A stretch of 64,000 bases of DNA, taken from positions 113,856,120-113,920,119 of the forward strand of contig CM060900.1 of assembly GCA_030762935.1 (NCBI GenBank), written 5' to 3'. Of this stretch, positions 11,401-22,245 are shown in pieces (within the stretch, counting starts at the first letter, position 1; every line of letters starts with the position of its first letter). The translations under genes were made by a program, and so were the position numbers. The notes beneath the pieces are model-generated. The model did not search any database. It worked only from the letters and a program-made list of their open reading frames with translations, and was not told where the DNA came from. The stretch is from Hymenopus coronatus. Lineage: Eukaryota; Arthropoda; Insecta; Mantodea; Hymenopodidae.

Positions 11401-11778
11401 CCAATCTGCGGATGTGCTGGGAATTAGCAAATCGGATCGTGTTTAGGCCTGCTACCCAATCTTTACGAGGTTGGGTTGCTGACTTGACACAAGAATTCTG
11501 GACACCCCCGCTCCAATGCCCTGCATGCTGGGTCATGTGGAAGGCTGTAGGGCCGATATCCCAATTGTAAAGAGTGAAAAAGCTGGTGAGAAGAGCTTAT
11601 TCGTGTTAAAATACTTGTTGAAGTGAAGTGTCTTTTGTATTTTATTTTTAGATTGGTTTTCATAATATTCCTTTAACTACGGCATAAAATAAAATGTTTT
11701 AATTACATAAAGGTTAGACTGATTTACCGTTATGGATTCCTTCGGGCAGTTATAAATAACCAAGCAGCTTTCGGACGG

Positions 11779-11985
11779 AAAATACTTAACATGGCTTCCT
11801 TCGAAAGGGATGTAATTCCGTTGGTCCCGTGTTGTAGATTTATGCCACGTAAAAGAACCTCAAGCCTGATAAAGAGGTCTATAAGCAAAACTAACCGGTT
11901 TTTCACGCCCAGTATAGAATGTGGCGCTGAGACTCGTAGCAGTTAAAGAGCGTCCACAAATAAAATACCGTTTCATTTAACCCAG
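11779..11985 (+). mobile_element. SINE family S1, body only
   Basis: It shares the S1 body: TTCGGACGGAAAATACTTAA, ATGGCTTCCTTCGAAAGG, GTTGGTCCCGTGTTGTAG, AAAGAACCTCAAGCCTGAT and a 3' part ending in GCGTCCACAAATAAAAT. The tRNA-like head cannot be recognised. Compared with the copy at 14,528 it is diverged at many positions. Confidence 0.7.
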
Positions 11986-13119
11986 AAGAATTTCCGAATT
12001 ATTTTAGATAACAGCTGTGGTAACAGGTCACACTAAGCTTCAAAACTGCATAAGTTGCATCAGTTGCTAAACATCTCAGCCTTTGCTATTTTTCTTCAAA
12101 GCTAACACTTTCTCTCATTATAATATTTTAATGGATTTATTTTAAGTCGCCTAACTGCAAGGTCTTATAGCGACTTTTAAAACATGTTAGAAACTTTAAT
12201 ACATGGGATAAACATATTTCATCATACACTACATTAGTTGTACAATATTTGAGTTAATTATATTAACATTTCCAAACTAAAATATTAAATAAATTTACAT
12301 ACATTGTACAGTGAGATTACATTGTGAATCAGTTTTACAATAATATATTATACAATTTGGTGCATTTAAAAAACTGTATCAGTCTAAGACATGTACTCGA
12401 ATCCTTCATTGATAGCTTTAGGTTATCTGGAATCTTGAGCTTTTTTTCTGTAAATTTGGTAGCACAGGCACTTCACTTATCTTATTTTCTGATTAAAGGC
12501 GCTAGAATACGAACTAATTCTATAAGGTAATATTATCCATTCTTAGAAAGTTATTTAAATCGAGTGGCTCTAGTTCCTTAATAATCTTTTTTGTGTGTAA
12601 TTTTTTTCTTTGCAACAATCACTTTTTAACTAGGCATTTTCTTTTCCCACAACTTTAGTATCAAGTAACAATAAGGTTAAATCAATTCCGATTTTTTGAT
12701 GATTAGAAAGTGAAGGAGGCATTTTCGTGATTTCACAGCAAAACGAGTAGGTATATACTTAACTATTGTGCCGCCGCTCTGTCTCCGTCCTGACATTTCC
12801 TGATGGTAAGGAAAGAGAGAGGTTTATATCATAATGAACAGCTTTAGCAATACCAGAGCTGTGAATTTCCACAGTAAAGGAAGTTATTCTGGTTCGTTTC
12901 CACAGACATCGGCACTCTACTTTGGTTTCCCGTGACGTTTTAAATAAATATAGTTTGCTGTTGTTGGTAAGAACTTTGCTTCACGCAAATCAAAAACACA
13001 ACACGAAATAAAAATAAGGAAAAGCCAAGGTTTGCAGCAAAGGGTGAAAGCTGTCTCCTAGGAGCAACTAAATGTTTCCTTGTTATGTGCCGGCAAAGGA
13101 TGTTCGACTATGTTACGAA
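11986..13119. other. Nothing recognised
   Basis: AT-rich, without convincing coding segments. The weak 68-codon open frame at 12,324-12,530 has no motif. Confidence 0.45.
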
Positions 13120-13240
13120 TTCTATGCTAGCCGCGCTCGCTGAAGAGCCTAGCTTTGATGCTTTGTGGCGCAGTGGAACGTGGGTTCGAGTCCCACCTTG
13201 TTGTGTATATTTATAAATGTATATATGTATTTCCTGTCTG
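13120..13240 (+). mobile_element. tRNA-derived SINE, family S3
   Basis: The head reads CTAGCCGCGCTCGCTGAAG with a box-B element GTGGGTTCGAGTCCCACC about 60 bases on. The long gap between the boxes suits a class II tRNA (Ser or Leu) with a variable arm. A second copy lies in reverse at 54,640-54,765, so it is a dispersed element. After the head comes a TTGTGTATATTTATAAATG tail. Confidence 0.6.
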
Positions 13241-14259
13241 AAGAATGAATGCAGACGGCCACCAGTGGAAGCTTGCATAAACACAAAGAGATAAGTGGTA
13301 TTACGTCACCACTACCGGTGCAGTTCTGCAATACTGGAATGCAGCAATTGAGCCTCTTACAGGGGCGGGTTCGAATAAGTCAAAATGCAAACACCGCCAC
13401 GCGTAGTCATATGATCACAAAGTAGAAAATTAATATTCATTAGTAATAAAGAAAACAGCAAGTTTAACCTGTCGTGGATCGTTTAGTTTATTCCTGTTTA
13501 CGTACGCTGTGCTGATGTTTTGATCGTCAGACTGTACTGCACTGTATTTCAGCCTTATCTGACCGCTCTAAACCGTGCCGTGCTACACCAGCAACCTCCC
13601 CAAGCAACTGCATTCTTTCGTCGGACAAGTAGTATGTGTATTTGTAAGTAAACAGAAAATATGGAAAAAATAGGAAAAGAGAAAAAGGATACAGCACCGA
13701 AGCCCGACAAGACTCCTGAAAAGAAGAAAAAAAAAATACCCCACACCAAACTACTCTTTGGTGGAAACCTTAAAAAATGAATAAAAATAAAATACAACAA
13801 ATTATCTTGTATACGGAGCAGATATCTTCAATATGGTTTGTTTTACTCCAGGTAAATTTTTATTATTATTTTTATTTACGGGTGTAATTTACTGCGTTAT
13901 CCTTGTTACAGCATTCTTATAGTTATGGATACAGTTGTAGTTGCTGTTATTGTTAACGTTACAGCTTTCGTTGTTTTCATTTTACGAAGAGATAGCACAT
14001 GTGGAAGGAGTAGGGAGTTGGGTCGCGTAAAATGTTATAGCGGCGTTACTATACCTGAAGCAAAATTCTGGCCGATGGGGTCAGCAGGGTCTCGTAGAGA
14101 CCAGAAAAGATTTTCCCCAGCAAATCGTGCCCAGCAGATTGGCCTGTGTGTAGAGCCTTTAAGGCAGTTGGACAGTCTATGAAGCTGCAAAATTTGTTAT
14201 GATGATAGCCTTTCTCAAGTCCTCTGGAGCATGGCCTTGCCGCGGCAAACCCATTAGGG
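13241..14259. other. No feature supported; one unsupported open frame
   Basis: An 85-codon plus-strand frame at 13,925-14,182 starts with a hydrophobic stretch (VVVAVIVNVTAFVVFIL) and continues with an unrecognised basic segment. The minus-strand frame at 13,555-13,800 is driven by A/T runs. Neither has domain support, so I do not call them genes. Confidence 0.35.
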
Positions 14260-14261
14260 AT

Positions 14262-14425
14262 TTGTGTAGGAAAAGCGGCGCGGCGGTGGGTTTCCTCGGG
14301 TTCTCCGATTTCTCCCGCCATCGCATTCCACCGGTGCTCCATCTTCATATCATGTATCATCAGTGTCATCCTTTAGTTTGCCATATCAGTAAAGGCAGAC
14401 GTTAAACACTATAAAAATCCTCTTG
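14262..14425 (+). mobile_element. SINE family S4
   Basis: Its body (TTTCCTCGGGTTCTCCG, CCGCCATCGCATTCCACCGG, CATGTATCATCAGTGTCAT) and 3' end (GACGTTAAACACTATAAAAA) match the copy at 62,045-62,205 and the two 3'-end scraps at 9,067 and 18,791. The 5' end is not certain. Confidence 0.65.
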
Positions 14426-14527
14426 AAGCACACCTCAGTGTTGCAAATGCTTCAGCCTGAAAAACAGTGTAATATTTCACAAGGCTTATACTAAAATTTG
14501 TTCTTGCAGATACGCCATGTGTACCTG

Positions 14528-14838
14528 ACCCCCCTCCCGTCACACTCCATGGTGTAATGGTTACCATGCTAGCTTCATATACCCAAGGTCGAGGGTTCAA
14601 ACCCGGCGGAGGACGATAGATTTTTTTTCGGGCGTAAAAATCCTTAGCATGGCTACCTTCGGAAGGGAAGTAAAGCCGTTGGTCCTGCGTCGTAGTTTTA
14701 GGCACGTAAAATAACCTCATGCCTGATAGAAAGGCCTAAGAGCAAAATTAAACGGTCTTTCACGCCCAACATAGAATGGGACGCTGAGAACCACTGCAGT
14801 TAAAGTGCGTCGATAAATAACACGCCATTTACATTTTT
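14528..14838 (+). mobile_element. Full-length tRNA-derived SINE, family S1, with target-site duplication
   Basis: The head has box A (TGGTGTAATGGTTACCATG) and box B (GAGGGTTCAAACCCGGC). The body continues TTCGGGCGTAAAAATCCTTA, CTACCTTCGGAAGGGAAGT and AACATAGAATGGGACGCTG, ending at ACGCCATTTACATTTT. The 8-bp direct repeat TGTACCTG at 14,520-14,527 and 14,839-14,846 brackets it, as expected for LINE-mobilised SINE insertion. It is the best reference copy of S1 in the window. Confidence 0.85.
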
Positions 14839-14846
14839 GTACCTGC

Positions 14847-15254
14847 CCCAACTATGTCGCTATACGCAATCCGTCTGTGAGCAACACAAGTTGAACACAC
14901 TCTTTATCAGGCGTAAAACTGAAGCCAAAGAAAGTGCTTGTTGTATGTGTGTATGCTATGATTAAGGTGAGAATACGGACGGTGGGGACTCGGCACCGAG
15001 CCAAGGTGGCTACTGTACTTTCGTCCCAAAAGGAGACGCCGCCGGGAGGAAGGAATAAGATGAGGGATACACGAGCGGCCGGAACCAGCAGCGACGGCAC
15101 AGTATGATAGGACCCCTACATTTCCATATTGAAGCATCGCGACAGTCCCTCAGGCAGACCAGTGTCCCCGCTCCACAGAATCCAACCCGCCCTGCCGGAG
15201 GTGGTCCTCATCCCAGCAACCAGCAGAAGTCAGGGGGCAGAAGGCTACGTTGTG
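14847..15254. other. GC-richer stretch, unidentified
   Basis: The part at 14,980-15,254 is clearly GC-richer than its surroundings and leads into the 172-bp tandem repeat. It may be part of the same element. Open frames occur on both strands in several registers, none with a motif. Confidence 0.35.
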
Positions 15255-15601
15255 CATCCTTTTTTACCTGCCACGTCTCAGCGAGCACCATCACCGACAC
15301 TTCCAACCCTGAAAGAAACCAACGGGAAGAAGGATGAATGAAATGGAAATGAAAACGGCATGAAAGGACAGGAAACTTGGGGGACGAAAGAAGCCTAGCA
15401 GCATTCGCCTGGCAATCGGGGAAGAGCATCCTTTTACCTGCCACGTCTCAGCGAGCACACTCGTCGACACTTCCAAACCTGAAAGACACCAACGGGAAGA
15501 TGGATGAATGAAATAACAATTGAAACGACATGGGGGGACAGGACATTTGGGGGACGAAAGGAAACCTACCCAGCATTTGCCTGGCGACCAGGGAAATCCC
15601 C
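15255..15601. repeat. Tandem duplication, 172-bp unit, two copies
   Basis: Unit 1 (15,255-15,426) and unit 2 (15,427-about 15,601) both start CATCCTTTT...ACCTGCCACGTCTCAGCGAG and both carry CCAACGGGAAGA and CTTGG/TTTGGGGGACGAAAG. Divergence is moderate, so the duplication is not recent. The minus-strand open frames across it (15,208-15,608) translate both units alike and are not evidence of a gene. Confidence 0.85.
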
Positions 15602-16211
15602 GAAACATTCGATTGATCAGGTAGGCCGGTCATGGGGATCGAGTCCGCTACTTCCCAATTGCGGGATGAACCTATTACTTTGAAACTTGGTATGTAACAT
15701 GCTTTAGGTTCAATTTAGAGAATAGGTTTTATGGTGTTATAATTAATTCCTCCAAAGGGGGACGTTATTATGGGATAGGTAAACAAGGCTTAGAATAATT
15801 CACTCATTATTGATTTTTGTAAGAAATACTACGCAGTTGCAATTAATAAACATATATTTTACTGGTCAATTTTGTTATTGAAATGTTTTCGATATGTTTA
15901 ATTCTTACGGAGTTACGAAAATTACTTTTTCTTTATTGTTGGCTAACACAAATCAATTGATTGGTAAATCCTTACGATTTCAATGGTAAATAGAGTAGTT
16001 TCTAACGCCTAAAATTTCTTGTCTCTCGTGCTGCTGGTACAAAAGGAAAGAAGGAAAGAAAAAGTAGGGATAAATAGATCAAAGCGCCAGGAAGAAGAGA
16101 GAAAGGTGGAGAATAAGGGAGAATGAGCCGGAGAGAAGAATGCCCACAGCTATACACAATAATCGTCTGCAGCATTGGGTTCTGTGTTTTTAACTGCATG
16201 CAGTACAACAC
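15602..16211. other. Nothing recognised
   Basis: AT-rich after 15,660. A GA-rich purine patch lies at about 16,040-16,140. No coding signal. Confidence 0.45.
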
Positions 16212-16578
16212 CATTGTGATAATGATGAACACACTTGAGTAATTACACAAAGTCATATGTTCTGAGGTAACAGTCCTATTAAGCTTAAGGAAAAGTAGAC
16301 ATCGACTTTCAGATGTCAATGAGGTCGTGTGTCAGTTTCTTTCTGTTTAGTCTTCCTGATGCAGAAGTGGTAGGTAGTTGAGCTGCAACATCATTGTGAT
16401 AATGATGAACACACTTGAGTAATTACACAAAGTCATATGTTCTGACGTAACAGTCCTATTAAGCTTAGGGAAAAGTAGACATCGACTTTCAGATGTCAAT
16501 GAGGTCGTGTGTCAGTTTCTTTCTGTTTAGTCTTCCTGATGCAGAAGTGGTAGGTAGTTGAGCTGCAACATCATTGAG
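16212..16578. repeat. Tandem duplication, 180-bp unit, nearly identical copies
   Basis: Copy 1 starts CATTGTGATAATGATGAAC at 16,212, copy 2 starts with the same bases at 16,392, and a third start (CATTGAGC) at 16,572 is cut short. The copies differ at only about two positions (GAGG/GACG near 16,265 and AAGG/AGGG near 16,290), which makes this a young duplication. The content is non-coding. Confidence 0.95.
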
Positions 16579-16737
16579 CAGGTCCCCCTATAAATGATAA
16601 GGGTGTTTATGACAATTTGTGTAATATTAATTCTACAGTGTGTACGTTGTGGAAGTTGTCGTTGTTGAAGTACCACAAATTCAGCATAATTTTACCTCTT
16701 TTTATTGCTTTACTTATTACGTGCATAAATACTCATA

Positions 16738-17090
16738 GGGGAAGTATTGTACACACCCAAAAATTCCGTGTCTATATTTCACGGGAAACATATTTTCAGG
16801 ACACCTGAACTTCCCTCAAAGGAAATTTTAGAAAAAAATCTATATACATGTGTCTGTGAACAGCATAACTCATAAAATTTCGAAAACATTGATGTTCTCT
16901 AAAATGGCGCTAACAAGCCTGATTAAATGCCATATGTGTAATATACTTTCATAACAAATTAAATGTGTACTTGTATCTTGAAGTTCCTGGAAATAACTTG
17001 TAACTGTTTACTCTGATGTGTTTTTGCATAATTATTGGTAAACCACAAGAGATGGATAAATTCTTACTACAGAAAGATTGTATCTCTATC
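16738..17090 (+). mobile_element. Repeat family A, shortened and diverged copy
   Basis: It matches the first half of family A: ACACCCAAAAATTCCGTG, GTCTGTGAACAGCATAACTC, AAAATGGCGCTAAC and TTTTGCATAATTATTGGTAA followed by AAGAGATGGATAAA. The middle is compressed relative to other copies and the 3' third is absent. Confidence 0.65.
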
Positions 17091-17364
17091 TTGCTAGAGA
17101 ATACTATCTATATCAAATAAATATTTTGAGCATTTAAACCATTTCGGAGGTATTTCTGGGTATTCGTTTGAATTCTCAAAAACAGATGGGAAGTAGTTAT
17201 TTGTTCTCTGGGGGAATATGCTAACACGTTTCTCTTTGTAATTTGGCAGTGCTTGTGACCAGGATTCGAGTGCGGAATCTGCTTGTATCTGCTTGTATCT
17301 GTGAATCTGATCATTTGGAAATCAGTATAAACCGACTAGAAGGGACAAAACTCAGATTCGGAAT

Positions 17365-17545
17365 GATTAAAGTTGCGCCGCAGTAGCGCATGCGACTCGC
17401 ATTAGACAGGTCCCGGGTTCGATTCCCGACAGCCCCCAATGGCTTTCTCTGGAGTTTACAGGTCCTCAGACGAACACTATAGTGGTTTCTCTTATCTCTC
17501 AAATTTCCTTCCCCTCCTGCTGTTCCACTTATCATTTGACTCATC
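17365..17545 (+). mobile_element. tRNA-derived SINE-like element
   Basis: The tRNA-like head has CGCAGTAGCGCATGCGACT and box B CCGGGTTCGATTCCCGAC. It continues into a non-tRNA segment with TTTACAGGTCCTCAGACG. It is not a complete tRNA: no acceptor-stem complement follows box B. No second copy was found in the window, so family status is open. Confidence 0.5.
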
Positions 17546-17756
17546 CTTCACCCCGTTTGGTCTGTTTCAAGATTGAAAGTGTCGGCGAATATGTTTCGGT
17601 ACAGGGTGGCAAGGAAAAAGGACACTCTCTAAGGAAATTTATCTGTCCCTTGCTCTTCGGCTGGTTGTCGGGGTATGCTCAATCTCACAATCGGAAAAAT
17701 TGTATTGAGTTTAAATATGGATTCTTAAATGGTGTGGTTCAGCGTTCCATTCTCTA

Positions 17757-17985
17757 TTGAGCGTGAAAGACCGGTTAATTTTGCTCAGAGGCCCATTTAT
17801 CAGACTTGAGGTTCTTTTGTGTAAATCAACGACACGAGACCAACTTCCCTTCCGAAGGAATCCACGCTAAGAATTTTTAAGCCCGAAAAAAGCCATCGAC
17901 CCTACACCAGATTTGAACCCACGATTTTGGGAACTAGAGGCTTGAATGCTACCCCTAGATCACGGTGGACGACGGATCGGAGGTT
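17757..17985 (-). mobile_element. SINE family S1 with a different tRNA-like head
   Basis: On the minus strand a head with GATCTAGGGGTAGCATTCA and box B GTGGGTTCAAATCTGG leads into the S1 body (TTTTTTCGGGCTTAAAAATT, CCTTCGGAAGGGAAG, AGAACCTCAAG). The head differs from that of the 14,528 copy while the body is the same. Confidence 0.75.
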
Positions 17986-18099
17986 AGCTCTTAAATAATA
18001 ATAATTATAATTAAAATAATAGTGCATATTTTAAGTATTGCATGGTGAAGCATTGTAACATACTATTGATATGTTCATCAGAAATAATGGACAACTTTT

Positions 18100-18101
<2 letters not shown>

Positions 18102-18156
<55 letters not shown>
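18102..18156. repeat. (TA)n microsatellite, about 27 repeats
   Basis: An uninterrupted TA run. The minus-strand open frame that crosses it (18,011-18,259) is an artefact of the repeat. Confidence 0.95.
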
Positions 18157-18159
<3 letters not shown>

Positions 18160-19407
18160 GTTGATAAAATTTAAGGGATTGATGCTGGGGTATGATCATG
18201 ATCAGCCTATCAGTTTGTGAGGAAAATACACCAGGAAAAGATAATACGTGCATTTTCATATGATAATATTAAAACTTACAATTCTAAGGAAACACGCTTT
18301 GTTTCATATATTCACCAGCCCAGAAATGCTTAGATAACAAGCAAAACTTGATTCCGTTAGTATGTGATTTTACCCAGCACGTGCTTCTGGCGAATTTATT
18401 ACGGACATTCACACGAATTTTCGACTTAATATGATTAAATTCTATATGATTGTGGGAAGTGCAAAGTGCATAGTTTGCAAAGAGAAGGCCATCTCATATT
18501 TCATATTTCTGTTAAGCAGTGCAGCACATGTATTGCACACTATTTTTGCACGATCGACTTTTATTATTTGAAATAATTATTAACTTAATAAGCATTGTAA
18601 TTAACAAGATAGGAGGTGCCGATTTCCTTTCCTGGCGACCATTCATTCTAACCATGGGTTCCTCATGGTTGTCTCTGGTTGGTAGGCGAATCTGTGTTGG
18701 TTAATTTTCGACCACGACTTTCCTGTCCATTCCTATGTTTCAGGGTTGAAGGACCAGGCGATGGTCTTCGGTGCGTTGCGGCTGACCGATTTTTGTTGTT
18801 GTTGTAGTGTTTAACGCCCGCTTTAACTACTTATGGGGCTGACCGATGATGGTGTGCTACATGTGTATTTCTCCCTGGCGTCTGCTGACAGGATCCGCCC
18901 TCTGTGAACGCTTAAATTGATGCATCTGTTAAATATGGAAAATTCACAGTAGGTACAATATTCTGTTGAAATATATACCAGTTATTATACACAATAATAA
19001 TATTTCTGCCATGTATCGACATTCTAGTTTGCATGGCCATTTAAAGTATACTTTTTTACTGTCTAAATACATTGCTTCAATAAAAACTGAGCCACGTGAC
19101 GAATTTTAAAAGATATTCACATTAAACTTTTAACTTTTACAGTAAATGGGTATAAAATTAGATATATCATTTCCGATGCTTTATATTAACCCTAATTTTA
19201 TTATAAACATTAATGCATGTCGTACTTTTTAAAGAGTAATAATTTATTTCTGAAAATTGGAGTTTTATTCCGAAAAAGTAATATTGCCACTTTCTTTGAT
19301 TTGCCTTTTACATGCACAATAACAATTTTGAAACACATTAGTGTAACATTGCATCATGTGGAGCATTTCAGGTATGCAAAAGTGTTGGAAAAAATGTTGA
19401 TTAACTG
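18157..19407. other. Mostly unannotated; one SINE scrap (listed separately)
   Basis: The part at about 18,610-18,900 is less AT-rich and SINE-like in composition but has no recognised head or second copy. The rest is AT-rich with nothing recognised. Confidence 0.4.
18791..18836 (-). mobile_element. 5'-truncated S4 SINE scrap with 11-bp target-site duplication
   Basis: GGCTGACCGAT is repeated exactly at 18,780-18,790 and 18,837-18,847, bracketing 46 bases. On the minus strand they read CCATAAGTAGTTAAAGCGGG then CGTTAAACACTACAACAACA and a short A run. This is the S4 3' end with a CAA-type tail, inserted after extreme 5' truncation. Confidence 0.85.
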
Positions 19408-19548
19408 TTTCTTCCACACGAGCCATGTATAGGACAGGAGTTGGATAGGCAGAGTCCGACTGAAAAATTCAATGTCATAGGCGAGATTTGAACTATGGAA
19501 CACCTGGTCTCCAGCTGGTTACTCTGGCTACTGAGCTACCAAGGTAAT
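19408..19548 (-). mobile_element. SINE family S2
   Basis: On the minus strand: TTGGTAGCTCAGTAGCCAGA (box A region), a degenerate box B region with CATAGTTCAAATCTCGCC, then ATTGAATTTTTCAGTCGGAC and ACTCCTGTCCTATACATGG. The order matches the copy at 43,993-44,145. Confidence 0.75.
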
Positions 19549-19671
19549 ATTTGTAAAAGGGTTTGAGAGAAAATAAGGTTTAAAGTTGACCGTGTCCATT
19601 GATAAGCATGCGCTTGCCCATTTCTAGCTTCGTCAATTGGTAGTCAAAGTACATAAAAAGACATATTTTAT

Positions 19672-20538
19672 TGCTTTCTCTGGCAAGTAGTTACATACAA
19701 TGTACATAGTAGCCAGAGAAGATGTTGCATTCCGCCCAAAAATTCGAAGTCGAGATTTCACAGCAAATATATGTTTTGAGGTCCCCTGAGTCGGCAAAAG
19801 TTTTAGAAAAAGGTCCCTCCCTGTGTGTGTGTGCTTGTGCGTGTGTGTCTGTGGAGAGTACAGCTAAAACGAAAAGACCGTTAACAACCAAACTTGGTAT
19901 TTATATTTAAGGATGCGACATGAAGACTTTAAAAAAATCCCCCCTACTCTTTACATGGAAACATTTTTGAAAATATTGTTTTTCCTAAAATGACTCTAAC
20001 GATTTTGATTAAAATGCCATATATTAAAGATATTTACATTATAAGTCAAATTTATATTCTGAATTTCCTGGGAATAGCATCTGAAGACCTTTTTATTCTG
20101 GATGAGTTTTTTCAGAATTTGATATAGTGGCTAAACCATAAGTCATAGACAAAAACTTGGTACATAAAAAATGTAGATCTGTTAAACCCCATAATTTATG
20201 TCATATACCTTTTTCTTGTAGAGTTGATCGTTTTTGAGATATTCCTTGTCTTTGGTTTCTGTTTTAAAGTACCTAACTTTCTCAATCGAGACCATGCAAA
20301 GCGAACAGAACCTCAAGAGTTTCATAGCGCGACCATTTTTAAAAGATTTGACTATCGCTTTAGTATAATGTATTGCTTTATTCCCCTTCTACTTACAATG
20401 AAGCAAGTATTAAGACCAATATTGCTAATGTTTATGTCTATTAGCATGCTGTAGATAAAAGTATAGTCTTTTGTAGGAATAGTTTAGATTTGGAACAGCT
20501 AGAGAAAGTTATGTGAATGGAACACATTAGATTTTTTA
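19672..20538 (+). mobile_element. Repeat family A, near-complete copy
   Basis: This is one of the longest copies (about 867 bp). It starts CTTTCTCTGG, forms a short hairpin with CCAGAGAAG around 19,715, then CGCCCAAAAATTCGAAGTCG, a TG-rich patch (19,823-19,855), CAAACTTGGTATTTATATT, CCTGGGAATAGCATCTGAAG and ACCTTTTTATTCTGGATGAG. It ends AGCTAGAGAAAGTTATGTG and AATGGAACACATTAGA. The two ends form a short inverted repeat (CTTTCTCT...AGAGAAAG). No open frame is shared by the copies, so it is non-autonomous. Class is unknown; terminal and subterminal inverted repeats favour a MITE-like DNA element. Confidence 0.8.
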
Positions 20539-21185
20539 AAGTTTATAATTCATATTGTCTTACTATGATTATTTCGTTCATGACACGTGATCATAGGAAG
20601 TGGCCAATCCAGTAAATTGGCGCGTAAAATTCCAACCAATCGGAACTCATTATCTCTGCATTTAATTATTTTTATCACACCCACATGCAATTATTTTTCT
20701 AAATTTATCGCACCCACTGCATTTGTTTTCTCTTTGAATGTCACTGTGCAGTGATATTCCCGTACACAATGGCGGAAGTTCCGATAGACGTATTAATTGC
20801 AACTATGCATTAGTAAGCCAAAATAATAGAATGTAGCAATACAAAAAGGCCTGAATTTATTTTACGCCACAATAATATATTTTAGCAATACAAAGAAATC
20901 TGAAATTTATGATATGTACATCAAGATGCACTGATTTCGGTGCAAATATGCGCCAAGACAAATGGGATTTTAGGAATATTATTCTTTGTGTCCATATGGG
21001 CTAATCACTGTTATTTTATTCACGAAATACTCTTATTAAATGCAACTCGAGCTACAAGCTTTCTCTAGATAAACTCGCGAGCAACAAGTTGTAATTCGAT
21101 AAAAGTTGGAGCTCTCGTTATATTACTTATAATAAAAGTATTTTGTTAATGTTCCACAATTTTGATCAAATTTCACAATGCATCG
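20539..21185. other. Unannotated; possible but weak gene start
   Basis: CCAACCAATCGG at about 20,632 resembles a CCAAT box, and ACAATGGCGGAAG at about 20,768 has a good start context but is followed by only 14 codons (MAEVPIDVLIATMH) before a stop. The only donor-like site (GAC|GTATTA) is poor. I do not call a gene. Confidence 0.3.
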
Positions 21186-21189
21186 CCTT

Positions 21190-21590
21190 AAGAGACTCCA
21201 GGGGTCTCGGGCTTGTGACCAAGCTTGAAGGGGGTGGGATATTATTCATATGGAATCGTTAGGGACCACGTCCATCCTTGCGCAATGGTCTCCCGGATGT
21301 GGTTGCCCTTCGAGTTTCTCCCCTCTTCCATCCCACACAGCGATCGCGATCGTAGCACAAATGGCCACATTGGTCTACGTGAGGTGCTCTGCCCGGTTTC
21401 AGAGACCCTTCCATGGTATGTAGGTCCCTTTGCATAGCTTTACCTATCGTCACTTTGAATGCAATGCTCCTAATTCACCAGCAGTAACAAATACGGGGGC
21501 GTAGTAAGATATAATATAGGCTTTGAGCCAATTGCTTGATGATTGATAAGGTTGTTCTAAAAAATAAATAAATAAATAAGTCGAACGATA
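21190..21590 (+). mobile_element. Probable retroposon 3' end with (AAAT)n tail
   Basis: A GC-richer, non-coding 300-bp stretch with both strands partly open ends in TTGATGATTGATAAGGTTG and a run of AAATAAATAAATAAATAA. A simple-repeat tail joined to a compositionally foreign block suggests a 5'-truncated LINE or SINE insertion. I recognise no family. Confidence 0.35.
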
Positions 21591-22245
21591 ACAGAGATGC
21601 TATATTTCAAGAGTAATTTGAAGTCGAAGTGATTATAAAGACGCGGAAGTTGAGGAGGTATTAAAAGTAGATGCGCCTCATTTATTCCCGAAAAATAGGG
21701 AATAAAGTATTAACTATTCATTCAACTTTAATTCCAGATGAGTATTCAGTAATGCTTGAAAAAACATAGTGATTATGTATTAGGTGGTCATTGTCTGTCA
21801 TTTATTAAGTGTTGATTATTAGAAATATGTAGATTAAAGCTTCAAGGGTATTTTATTTCCAACTTAGTGTCAGTGTATTGTATGTTATTAGCTTATTACA
21901 GAAACAAAATGTATGCTGTTAGCTATCTGTTTCTTTAGAAATGAGTTCAAGCGTTGGAATTCTAAGTTTCCTTCCGCGTAAATATCTATAATCGGGAAGA
22001 CGCAAAAAATACAAGATCGTGTAAAAACTGTTTTGGTTGCTATGTGTACTTGTATAACCAGCTTTCTTTCAATTCATCATAGAAACAGCATTTCATTTTT
22101 CCACATTTATATGCCATCTTTAGCATCTTAGGTTTTATTGGCGGCTTTGTCTTTGGAAATTTATTTTTCTTTCTAGTTTAACGTCCTTTAAGCTGGTAGG
22201 TCATATCGGAAGATAAATGAAATGATGCTCAAATTAGCTTGGGGT
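21591..22245. other. Nothing recognised
   Basis: AT-rich. At about 22,185-22,210 GCTGGTAGGTCATATCGGA recurs as CTGGTTGGTCATATCGGA near 49,525, so a further low-copy repeat may start here. Confidence 0.4.

Noticed and set aside
13120..13200. Possible functional tRNA genes here and at 1,660, 14,550, 17,365, 38,990-39,065 and 44,075-44,140
   Set aside because: Box A and box B are present but no acceptor stem closes after box B, bodies follow that recur elsewhere, and some copies have target duplications. They are SINE heads.
15208..15608. Minus-strand frames of 78 and 105 codons with similar peptides
   Set aside because: The similarity comes from the 172-bp tandem DNA repeat, not from selection on protein.
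18011..18259. A minus-strand frame with a Tyr-Ile repeat
   Set aside because: It is an artefact of the (TA)n microsatellite.
20768..20815. MAEVPIDVLIATMH as a gene start behind a CCAAT word
   Set aside because: A stop follows after 14 codons and the only donor-like site is poor.
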